Below the pieces are notes generated by a model. The model was not told the origin of the DNA. It was given only the letters and a program-made list of their open reading frames with translations, and made no database searches. DNA of 64,000 nucleotides from Tilletiaria anomala UBC 951 (lineage: Eukaryota > Basidiomycota > Exobasidiomycetes > Georgefischeriales > Tilletiariaceae): assembly GCF_000711695.1 (NCBI RefSeq), contig NW_013546927.1, positions 1 to 64,000 on the forward strand, given 5' to 3'. Below, piece after piece: positions 9,548 through 20,694 of this stretch. Made by a program: the position numbers and the translations under genes. Every line of letters starts with the position of its first letter. Position 1 is the first letter of the stretch.

Positions 9548-12500
9548 ATGAACAAACAGCGTACATTAGGGTGAGTGCAGTTATCGGTTGCCAGCCGGAA
9601 CATCAGAATGTGGCTTATATTCGGCTTTCTGCAGCGCTTTCTTTGGTGGTAACAAGGGATATACAGACACCGCAACAGCCTCTGAGTCTTCTGCTTGCAA
9701 AGAAGACTCAAAATCAACAGCGGCCCTGTCCGAAAAAGCACCGAAAAAAATTGTTGCAATCAAGAAGCACCCGAAGGACCCTGAAGGCGATAAGGCAGAG
9801 ATCAATGCCGTCAGCCCTCATGCTGACGAAGCTGGTGCATCTGGTACCATTCTTGGTGCAGAGAACACTAATGGTGCAAGTCCAGTTTCAGCGGTGGCGG
9901 CATATGAACCGAATCGCCGTGAGAAAGGAGATAGCCCGGCCCACAAAGGTGAGCAAAGGCATTAACTCCATTGGCCGTCAGAAAATCAACTGATCAGGTC
10001 GTCATCGTCAGAACCAACGGTGAAAAAGCGGAGAATTGTAAAGTCAGACGAAGAGTCAGGAGGCGGTGCATCTCCTCCGAGGAAAAAACAAGACTCTGCG
10101 AAAAAGACATCAAGCAGCAATGGCCAAACTACGTGCCAAGGCTCGGACGCCAGCCAAAAAGCCATTGCTTCGTCTTCCAAGATCGCCTTAAAAAGCGAGG
10201 AGTCTAGCTTTAGGCAGAGGGCCCTGCCGGCGGTTGTCACACGCACGGATACTAGAAAGGGCAAGGTGAAAGCCAAGGCATCAGACGAAGATATTGAAGC
10301 AATGTCAGATGCCAACAGCTCCGCAGAAGAGAGTGCTTTTGAATTTGAATCGGAAGGGGAGGCAGAAGAAGACGAAGCAGGTTTGGCTCCGGTTGAGGAG
10401 AAGAAGGCAGCGAAGAAAATGTGAGCTGCTTTTAGAGAAGTTAAAGCATGACAGTTATGACCTTCTAACTGGATCCGTACTCTGCAGAGCTGCCATTTTT
10501 CTCAAGAAAGCTCCCGAAAACAAAACAAAGGCGGGCTGGAAAGCCGGGGACCCGTGCGTTCAAGCAACGTTGATTCATTGTGTACGCGCTTCCAAGAGCT
10601 AACGACTGTACCTTACAGTGTTCCTTACTCTGCACTCACCGAGACATTCGAGAAGATAGAGGCGACGACAAAACGACTTGAAATTCTGCAACATTTGACA
10701 CTGCTGCTGCAGCAGGTCAGTGAGCGAAGCCCGGACAATCTGCTCCGGATCGTGTATCTCTGCATTAATAGGGTGAGAAATGCTAATTTGCCTTCTCCAA
10801 GCGACACCGAATTCTGAATTCACGATCTTGCCAACGCAGTTATGCCCGGACTACGAAGGCCTGGAGCTCGGTATTGGCGAATCCTTACTCATGAAGGCGA
10901 TCGCACAGAGCACGGGCAGGGAGATGAGCCGTATCAGGAAAGAGCTAGAGCAAAAAGGCGATTTGGGACTCGTCGCCGTGGCGTCCCGGCAAGAGCAGCC
11001 TACAATGTTCAAAGCGGCCAAGCTATCCGTTCCGACTGTATTCAAATCGCTCAAGGAGATCGCGCAGCTGACAGGGAATAAGTCGCAGGATCGCAAGATT
11101 GGCATCATCATGAAGCTCCTCGCAGCGTGTCAAGGTGAAGAGACAAAGTACCTCATTCGCTCCCTGGAAGGCAAACTCAGAATCGGCCTAGCGGAGAAGA
11201 GTGTCGTTGTCGCTCTTGCGCAGGCTATCATCTACTCGAAGCAAGTCAACAAGAAGCTCAGCGAAGCCGCATTGGCAGCCAAGCTCGATGAAGGGACCGC
11301 CACCGTGCGAGCCGTGTTCAGCGAGCTCCCATCGTATGATCTGATCGTACCAGCTTTGCTCGAGTACGGCGTCGAAGGTTTGCGTGACCACTGCAAGCTA
11401 ACGCCAGGTGTACCTCTCAAACCGATGCTTGCCAAACCGACGAAAGCGATCGGCGAGGTGCTGGACCGCTTCGAAGGCAAGGCCTTCACCTGCGAATACA
11501 AGTACGACGGTGAGCGGGCCCAGGTGCATTATCTCGAGAATGGCCAGCTCGCCATCTTCAGTCGCAATTCCGAGAACATGAGCGTGAAATATCCGGACCT
11601 CATCGAATCGGTGCCAAAAATCAGAAAGGCGGACAAAGATGTCAAGAGCTTTTGCCTCGATTGCGAGGCCGTGGCTTGGAAGATGCCAGAATTCGACGAG
11701 AGTGGTACACAGACGGGCGGCGGCCATCTCCTTCCTTTCCAGGAGTTGGCGAGACGAAAGCGCAAGGATGTCAAGGTCGAGGATATCAAGGTCAAAGTCA
11801 AGTTGTTCGCCTTTGATATTCTTTACCTTAACGGTGAGCCGCTTTTGCATCTCGACCTTGCAACCAGGCGCAAGCTCCTCCATGAGAACTTCCAACCGGT
11901 CGAGAATGAATTCGACTTTGCTCGCAGCGAGGATTGCACCACCGTCGAGGAGATCCAGACATTCCTTGATGCGAGTGTCAAAGACTCCTGCGAGGGGTTG
12001 ATGGTCAAGATGCTGAATGGTGCCGCGTCGACGTATGCGCCAAGTCAGCGGTCGCAGAATTGGCTTAAGCTTAAAAAAGATTATCGTGAGTTCAATTTGA
12101 CAAGTTAGATTCTAGTGTTGCTTTTACTGATCATCTTGCGCATTGCTCTTCAGTGGCTGGCACAGGCGATAGCCTTGACCTAATCGTAGTGGGCGCCTTC
12201 TATGGGAAGGGCAAACGTACAAACGTTTACGGTGCATTTTTGCTGGCATGCTACGATGCTGATACAGAGACGTATCAGTCCATCTGCAAGATCGGTACTG
12301 GATTCTCCGAAGAGCAGCTCTTACAATTCTACCAGCTGCTCAAGCCTCTGGAACTGTCCAACAAGAAGGGCTACTACGATATGGGCGACGCCAAACCGGA
12401 CGTGTTCTTCGAGCCCCAAGTCATCTTTGAAGTCCTCACTGCCGATCTATCGCTCAGCCCAGTTTACACGGCTGGCAAGGGCGCCGTGGATCAGCGTGGT

Positions 12501-12742
12501 ATCAGCCTGCGATTCCCGCGCTTCATCCGACTGAGAGACGATAAAGGTCCTGAGGACACGACATCCCCAGAGCAGGTGAGCAATTGTCTTGTCTGTTTGC
12601 CGATTGCTGATATACGAGCGGGCCAGAGAGGAACTCACGCCCAATCTGATATACACTTCAGATCATCGAGATGTATCAGAGACAGCAAGCCGTCAGCAAC
12701 GGTCGGACGAAAGGTGGTGATGACGAAGACGGTTTCTGGTGA
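9548..12742 (+). CDS. CDC9: DNA ligase I (ATP-dependent, replicative)
   Basis: Seals Okazaki-fragment nicks and acts in repair in the nucleus. Eight exons (9548-9570, 9635-9948, 10012-10420, 10488-10553, 10619-10772, 10840-12085, 12154-12575, 12662-12742) give 904 aa. Exon 1 encodes only MNKQRTLG; joined to AFFGG it forms a PCNA-binding PIP box QRTLGAFF. A charged, low-complexity tail of about 240 residues follows, then the DNA-binding domain (VPYSALTETFEKIEATTKRLE, LELGIGESLL). The adenylation domain has K543 in KYDGER, the SRNSE motif and LDCEAVAW. The OB fold has WLKLKKDY and ends with LSLSPVYTAG and GISLRFPRFIRLRDDKGPE. The last exon is short (IIEMYQRQQ...GFW). Exon borders were set by reading frame and family match. 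Confidence 0.95.
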
Positions 12743-15700
12743 TTCAAGCAAATATTTCTAGCTATCTCGCATCTTGAATCCTGTCTTCACTGTGAAACGA
12801 ACTTCAACTTCTTAAGCATTGCTGAAGACATTAATAGTACACTGGAGGTGTGTGATTGCAAATGCGAATGAGTATCATACGAAGCAGGGCCAACCTGTTG
12901 TAGCTACCACAGATCAAGAGCAAGCGTAGAAATTGATCGCTTATGAATCAACCATTTTCATCGCGGAGCTATATCGACCTTCCTGCGATCATCGCGCAGC
13001 GCATGATCAAACCCTTGCCGAGCCCCAAGATCGCTTGAAATGGGTTGAATCAATTGGCGATAAAAGCTGGCGAAAGGAAGTAGACAGGACGAATAGACTA
13101 ATTTCTTGTTAGGTCCGCAAGTACACCTGAGAACCTGAAGATGATGGGAAAGGTGCGTGATGATTTCAGAAGGTCGAGGGCGCGAAATGGGACATGATCC
13201 TATGACCGTCAGCCAATTCAATTTGCCCGTCAAATGCCTTCCAGATACCGATAGCGTCAAATAGCTCGTCCTAGGTGTCGGCCAGCCAGGCGGACACATA
13301 ATCTCAGAGTAAGACTAGGATCCGTAGATCCTGACCGGGAAATGAACCGTATTGATGAAGCGAGCCTCATTGAGCCAGATCAGCATTGATAACGTCTAAC
13401 ATCCAGCCAAAATCGGAGTTGAGCGCAACTTCTAAGTAGTCTAATGCAGATGGCTGATGGTATGTCCTACATACCGGGAGTTACGAAGATGGAACAAGCA
13501 ATGTCAGGCTCCCTTCGTATCAATGGCCTCGCTGTATGAGTTTGAAACATTCGGTATCCAATGCCCAAAACTGCATTTGCAAGATAAACCAAGCAATCAG
13601 CGGCTCCTTCTGTCGACGCGCCTCGTTGGCTAGAGCTGATGTGCATCCATCCAACACCTCCCAGCGGGAATACGTGAACGGACTGCCATGAATATGGTGA
13701 CAAAAATCGCTCCAGAACACCTGACCATCTGATGCCGCGAGGACTGCGTCTTGAAACCCAGCTCGATAACTCTCGCTGTCAGGTAGCCGTTTCTTCCATC
13801 CCACACCTCGGGGACAGCAGTGCTTGATCATCCACGACTGTGCAAAGAACTACGGGGAATAATTATTATGCGGTAGATCGTCATAAAAGTGCTGGATACG
13901 CGCTGAAGTCTACTTCCACCTTCTGCCAAGTAATCCACGATGGTGAGGTTCCTAAGATGTGACGCAGGAGGGAGTCACAGAGGCGCAGAGCATGACAGTA
14001 AAATTCAAGCGCTTGTATCCCCCCCCCCCATTCCGACGAATTGAGCAGCACGAGATTGCGCACGACATGATTGCAGATGTAAGAAAAGTGAAGCTCAAAT
14101 TGGAGCATGGGTGTCCCTGTGCACTCATTGACTGCATTGTAGGCAAAGCGGCTTGAGCCAGTTCCAAGCTCGCGTCTTCGAAGCTGAAAGCGTCATTGGA
14201 CAGCAGTTGAAGTAAGCAGACGCTATACAACCAGCATGTATATTCGAACTCCTAAAATTGACTTGCAATTTTTTTGTCCCCTTCAAGGCGAGGTGAGGAA
14301 AACCGCTCGTGTTGTGCAGCATTGACCGCCATCTGCAGCCGCAGACTCGCGCGATGTTGGACTCGCATCGCGTCCACACTTGTGGACCAAGGTCATCGTG
14401 CCCTATTCACTTCGTATCCTCAACTGCTGACGAGGTGGCCTGAAGCTAGCTTTCACTTTGCTTCTGAACACTGCGAGCGCCACTGGGCAAAGGTGTGCCA
14501 GTGCTCGCGCAGGAGGAAAGCGAGCCATGGGGGTTTCAAAAGACGAACAGCGCATTTTGTGAAAGCTATCGTATCTACCTCGGAGAACGACGCGGCAGAC
14601 CAAAGAGGTACCAAATCCTGGCATATCTCGATTCTTTGCGACTCCTTGATTGTGACAAGCCCCAGGCTCGGCCACGAGCGCCGCTGATCAGTCTGTCATG
14701 GTCCATAAAATGTGGCGATATATTGGAATATTAACGTGACATGTCGCGCAGGATGTAGTGCTCATTTGCGTTCAAAAAGGGCTTAAAGCATGTAGAAGAG
14801 AGGAAACCTGCACCTGCTGGGATTGGACGGCGATGTCGAACGTCCGCATATGAATGTGTCGAAGACGAGAGAGCACAAGGTGAAATCCTTTCGACTAAGT
14901 GGATTAGCCTGGGGATCGCCCGGGCGTATCTAAGGGTTGTGAGTGGAATTCGGAGATTCAATGGGTGGCGTACTGGCGTAGTGCGTTTCATCCAAGCAAA
15001 GTTTCTAAAAGACCGAGTGGGGGCATGGGTGATATTCGCATAGGCAGGTTGGTGTTCACACGGCGGCACTCTGCGGCAAACTGTTTTGGTGCCCCTGCAT
15101 TGCGGTGTGGGGTATATATATATCTCTTTCTATATTTGAGCCTCGGTCTGGAGAAAAGTTGGATTTGGCATCAACGGCCTTTGCGATGGGCTTGTTGTGT
15201 GGTCAGAATTGAAGGCTCGAGGTAGGTCTGTTCCACGTCGGCCTCTCTCCGCAACTCTAGTTCTGCTACCGATGATGAACCAAATCCGCAGGATGCAGCA
15301 AGTGTTAGAAATTCCAGATGTTGTTATTCATTCTCCCTGCCAGGTTAGATCTTTAGTGGATCCTGCACCTACCTCATCAGAAAGTCATACCTTGTGCACT
15401 GGCTCCATTTCATTACGCCTTGCGTACATGCGATGCGCTGATGGTCGCACGAGCCGTTTCGTTCTGTAGCGATCGTATACTGGAAGATGTACGTAACTCT
15501 CCATTTCCCAGCACTCTGGGCGATGCGGCAACCGGTCAAGTGGGGTAGGCTTCAAATTCGCTTGGATCCCGGCTGATGAAGTCGGTGCGGTCTATCCTGC
15601 TAAGCCAATGAGCGGAGGTGACGTCGGCGATGCGTCCAGGACCGAAGCACCTCGCAAGATACATTCCCATCGTTAAGACAGGGGGAACATGTCGAGGATG

Positions 15701-17602
15701 TGGACTATTGGAGATCGAATGGCCCAGAGTGAAGCTGAGGGGAGTGGCTCTTCTGCGGTGGCAGAACTGCGGACTGGGTGAAATTTCTTCCAATGCGCGA
15801 TGTTGCTCACTGTTTCTGTCATCATTTCAGACTTTAAGATCTTTGGGGGCTCGCATAGGCTAGTGCAGCTACAGATTCGAGCCCGACATGGCAGTAGAGA
15901 ACACCACCAGCCCCGAATGGTATCGTTCCTGAAAGGGGTCTTTTGGGGAGACCGAGCGGCGGCCCCCTTCAATGCTCGAAGGTGTGCACTAGAAGCAAGC
16001 AAGAGGTATCCGTGAATCGCGGCGCTGCTTGCCTTCGTTGAGAGCTATGGAGCAAAGGATATGCTCGCATGGACGGACTCCCGTGCTATTTGGAAAAGGC
16101 TTTCCCGGCCCGTGTCACTGCCAGCCAATAAAACTGGGACGTTCACACCAGAAGAGAACGTCAAGGTAAAGCAAGAAAGGCAAGGTGCAAGCTATTGATG
16201 CGACTTTCTATTGCTGTATCCTCTGCAATGAGTAGACGGTACACACGATGAGCATGTTCGCATGGCATTTCAAAGCGCCGCATGCGCTGGGTTGCGCACT
16301 GTCTAGCATCCACCGGCTGCACCGGTGGAGCCTGCTTGCGGACTTGCCCAAAGGCAAGGTGGGCACGATGAGAATTCGAAGTATTCAGATGTACCTGGTG
16401 AAAGTCTTTAACTGCATCTTCTTTGGGGAGGGAGGGTCACTTGCTGCAACGTCACAAAGTGGTTTTCTTCAATGTTGGTTACAGGAAGAGACCTTGCGGC
16501 GAATGGAACCGCCTCTTGATAACGTAGCCAAGCAATGAAAGTTCACTTCCCAGGCGAGACGGTGCGTCGCACGAGCTACGGATAGCGGTAGCAACCCTAA
16601 CAAGGGAATGATTTTGCGACGACTTTTGCTTCGCCCTCGGCGAACTCTCGGTGCCTCCGTAGGCAGCTTGTCGGCCAGGAACAACTAAGAAAAGCCAATC
16701 GCTTCCATTTTCATTCAATATGTCAATATTCACAAATTCTCTCACAATTTAGCAGTTGGATTGCAGCCGAAGCGGGAACAGTCAAAGCTAAAGCAGATAT
16801 GATCACGCCATAGCCAGACTTGCAGGAGACTGGGCAGGAACCGGACTGTTAAGCACGAGAGGAACTGCCCAGGTTTAATATTGCCATCGCTCATCAGATT
16901 ATCATATCAATGAGATTGAAAGTGCTCTTGAGAAGCCGAATAGCCGAAGTCTGGCGAATTGCGCTCGCTTATGCTGGCCTACACTGGCTATATCATTGTC
17001 CATATTTGTTGGCCATACCCGTACATATCCACAAGTGCGTCCAGTAGTCATCTAGCATCAAGCCAGCTGAATCGATGGTTTTTTTTCTCTCCGCCTGTGT
17101 GTGAAGCAATTGCGGAAAGGGTGTCACCACCCGGCCATTGGTGATGGATGTCACAATGTGTGGATCGGGTCATCCGAGCCAGTTCCACCCACAAACGAAA
17201 TTCTAATCAAATCCCCGGATGCGGCTCGAGAGTGCAGAGCTCAGGAACACTCAAATGTAGCACACTCCTGAAACATACTTCCGCCTCTGCATAGTGGGAG
17301 TTTTGTTACGCTTGTGCTAGTACCTTTTCTATAATTCGAGCATATATATATATATATATATGGGCAACCACCATCCCATAATAGGCTTTAGCACATCTTC
17401 TTAGCCCATAGAAGAGCGCATCGCCCCTATCACCTCGGTCCGATCGCAAAACCCCGTCCTTCGACCTTCCCTTCAACGCCTCCTGTCTTCCTTGCTTCCT
17501 CTCCCTCCCGCAGAAGGCGCCTCGGTATCAGCGATCTACCGTGTTCCCGAGTTCCGACCGCCTTCATCTGGCCTGACCGTGAACTGTCACATCGTATCCA
17601 TC
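12743..17602. other. Gene-poor 4.8-kb tract
   Basis: No gene could be supported here. The minus-strand frame 13831-13520 (103 codons, with WSDFCHHIHGSPF, RWEVLDG and ALDTECFKLI) has a coding-like amino-acid mix but matches no family I know and lacks clear continuation. A second minus-strand patch near 13300-13180 (DELFDAIGIWKAFDGQIEL in one frame, then a stop) looks similar, so a decayed gene is possible. A poly-C run lies near 14020, and TA-rich runs near 15110-15124 and 17342-17361. No terminal repeats or transposase motifs were recognised. Confidence 0.4.
17342..17361. repeat. (TA)n microsatellite upstream of the GGT gene
   Basis: About ten uninterrupted TA units, roughly 240 bp before the gamma-glutamyltranspeptidase start. 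It could act as an extended TATA element; it may also just be a simple repeat. Confidence 0.6.
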
Positions 17603-19707
17603 ATGCGCTACTTCCTCTCTTCAGCCCTGCTCCTGGCAGCAACTGCCGCCCATGCAACTCCCCTTGACACCAGCGCACCCTACTTGCTCAGCCTGCGCCA
17701 GGCTGCTGGCAATGCCACTGGTTCCGTCGCGCTCAATGCTACGACTCCCGCCTCTGCCTCGGCTGCAGTGTCAACGTCCACATTCGACCCTCTTGCATCG
17801 CTCCCCCATGTCGTCTCCACATTCGACGCCAACAGCTCGACGACGGGTACGTACTCCAGTTTGAACAACACCTTCCTGCCCGCCATCAAGGCACCATCAC
17901 AAGGCTTCGACAATGAGCACGGCCCGAGTGGGACCAAGGGCGTCGTCGCAACTGAAGTCGACCTCTGCTCCAACGTAGGCGCCGATCTGCTTGCTGCAGG
18001 CGGCTCCGCTGCCGATGCTGTTAGTCCTCTCTACAAAGAGAATTGTTGAGAGCTTCGATCAAGTAGAATGCTGACGATAGCTATGGTCATCTTGCTCGCA
18101 TTTAGATCATCGGAGCAGCGCTTTGTGTCGGAACAACTTCCACTTTTCACAGCAACATTGGCGGCGGCGGGTTTGCGCTTGTCCGTTCCGTCTCTAACTC
18201 GACTTCTTCCTCTAAAAGAAAGAACGCAAAGTATGAGATGATCGATTTCCGTGAGACGATGCCGGCGTTGGGCAACGAGACGATGTTCTCGAACAACTCG
18301 AATCGCATGGCATCACAGATCGGTGGTCTGGCCGTCGGCATCCCCGGAGAGCTGCGCGGCTGGGAGATGCTCCATGCACGCCATGGCAAGCTCCCCTGGG
18401 CCGACTTGTTTGCGCCTGCGATCGCCATTGCCGAGGGCGGCTTCCGCGTATCCAGCCAAATGGCCGTAGCGATTGCCGCGTACAAGACGAACTTCGCCTG
18501 CAAGGACCTGTACGCTCGCGAAGTGTACTGCCCCAACGGCACCGCTGTCGGATTCAACGAAATTATCCGCAAGCCTAGGTACGCGCGGACACTCAAGAAG
18601 ATTGCGCGGGAAGGTCCAGATGCGTTCTACAAGGGTGCCATTGCTACGAACACGATTGCGACCATTCAAGCCTCCGGCGGCATCATGACGCTTGGTGACC
18701 TTGCCAACTACACCGCCCTGCTGCGCACCCCAAACAACATCACCTACACCTCCCGAGCCACGCCCGAAGGTAAAAAGTACAACGTGTTCAGCACCGTCGC
18801 GCCGAGCTGCGGCAATGTCGTCCTCAGCGCACTCAAGACAATCGACCAGTACAACGACACATCCAACGCAAACCTGACACTGCACCGCTTGATCGAGGCA
18901 ACCAAGTTTGCATACGGCGAACGCGCTAACCTCGGCGACCCGGAGTTCGTTTCAAATGTGAATGCGCTCCAGCATCGGTACATTAGCGATGCAGAAGCGG
19001 CCAAAAAGCGCACGCTGATCAACGACACGGGGGTCTTGCCGCTGAGTGCATACAATCCAGCCAACCACGAAATCCTCACCGATTCGGGGACATCGCAGCT
19101 TTCTGTCATCGATGCCGAGGGCAACTCAGTCACCCTGACCACGACGATTAACACGGTCTTCGGCGCGCTGCTCGTCACTCCGGACGGCATCATCCTCAAT
19201 AACGAGATGGACGACTTTAGCTCGCCCGGCTCGGTCAATTCGTTCGGCTACGTCGCGACGGAAGCCAACTTTATCCGGCCAGGCAAGCGGCCCCTCTCGT
19301 CCATCTCGCCCGTGATTGCAGAGGACGCAGAGACAGGCGAGATCGTCTTCTCCATCGGCTCCGCTGGCGGCTCGCGCATCGTCACGGCGAACATCATCAA
19401 CGCTTTCAACCTGCTTTCGACCGATGGGCAGATCGACATCCAGCAGAGTCTCGCCATGCCGCGCTGGCACGATCAGCTCCAGCCACAGACCACCGTGCTC
19501 GAATGGGCCGCCAGCAATCCGGAGATTCCCGGCTGGACGGGCTTCAGCAACGCGACTGCCGCGTATCTCACCAGCGTTGGACATAATATCACCTACGCGG
19601 CACCCGCCGGCTCAACCGCGCAAGGCGCGCAGCGCTTCGCAAACGGCACCTTCCTCGGCGGTGCAGAGGTGAGGCAGCTCTCCGCCCGGGCTGCTGCATT
19701 GTCATAA
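17603..19707 (+). CDS. GGT1: Gamma-glutamyltranspeptidase, secretory precursor
   Basis: Cleaves or transfers the gamma-glutamyl group of glutathione and conjugates. Two exons, 17603-18019 and 18106-19707, give 672 aa. The protein starts with a signal peptide (MRYFLSSALLLAATAAHA). The family blocks follow: GVVATEVDLCSNVGADLL, GGSAADAIIGAALCVG (across the intron), HSNIGGGGFAL, MIDFRETMPA, GELRGWEMLH, the catalytic Thr about T468 in DSGTSQLSVID, and TTTINTVFGAL. Next are GIILNNEMDDFS, PGKRPLSSISPVI and IGSAGGSRIV. The precursor is autocleaved before the Thr in this family. About a dozen NxS/T sequons fit passage through the ER, with a vacuolar or extracellular site. The start at 17603 is chosen because it begins the signal peptide; the frame stays open further upstream. 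Confidence 0.95.
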
Positions 19708-20694
19708 AATCTCCTAAGAGAATTGGTACGCGCGACGTCGTACCGCTCCTCTCGTATCCATCGGCGACGTGCACACCCAGATACATAGAAATTGATTCAT
19801 CCTTTGCAACCTGTAATGCACTGCTTTAATCGGAAACGAAACATTGCGTAGCGCCTAATGTTTGCCTTTTAGACGCTCAGAAAATCAGATAGCAGGCCAT
19901 GACGATACAGGCTAGGGACGCATACGGTGACAGTCGCTCGCCTGTGCGGAGGGGGGGTGCAGGTCGGCGCCAGGGATGAGTGATTCGGATGAGGACCGGC
20001 AGGCAGTCCACACCAGGCCATAAGGAACCTTATGCAGACGACTCACCTATCCGTGCGCCTTTGAAGAAGAGGCCCAGGAATCCCTGCTTATTCCGATCTA
20101 CTAGCCCGGGGGCCGTCGCTCTGATATACGTGCATGTACATATGCTCAGAAGTATCACCAATAAGAGTGACTGGAAGTTGAAAAGAGCGGACTGGTCAAG
20201 ATGTGGAGAGGAGAGGGTTAGCTTAAGCTTGAGAGCACGTCTTGTACTCTACTGCAAGGCGAAGAAAGGGTGGCGCAGCACGTACCATCGTTGTCGCGTG
20301 CTATTATTCGCTATCGCATCTGCGAGCTCACAGCCTTGCCCTTCTTCGCTCTGCTGTCGGTGCAGGAGGTTGGAGGAAGAGATGGAGGTGCAAAGGCAAG
20401 AGGAATTACGGATTGCCTACTAGGAAAGAGTAATAATATGTAACCTGGCCTCATCGCGCACAGACCCATCACTGGTTGAGAGATTTCGCGCGCGGGTCGA
20501 TTGCACACTTGCGGACATCATGAGAACAGCATCGCGGCTCAGGCTCACCAGGTCATGGCCCCCACAGCGTTATGTTGTTGCTTGAGTCGATTGAAGGTCG
20601 GTCTTCTCGACCTATTTGTCTGCTTATGTACTACCAGCACATCGCCCCTCCACGGAAACAGCCTACAGTCCTTTAGAGCTTTCCTGGCGTCAAG
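19708..20694. other. Intergenic region GGT to ClpX
   Basis: 987 bp between two same-strand genes. The short open frames here have no recognisable domain. It should contain the 3' end of the GGT transcript and the ClpX promoter; no specific element stands out. Confidence 0.4.

Noticed and set aside
12743-17602. Transposon or virus-like element filling the gene-poor tract
   Set aside because: No terminal repeats, transposase, integrase, reverse transcriptase or capsid-like motif was recognised.
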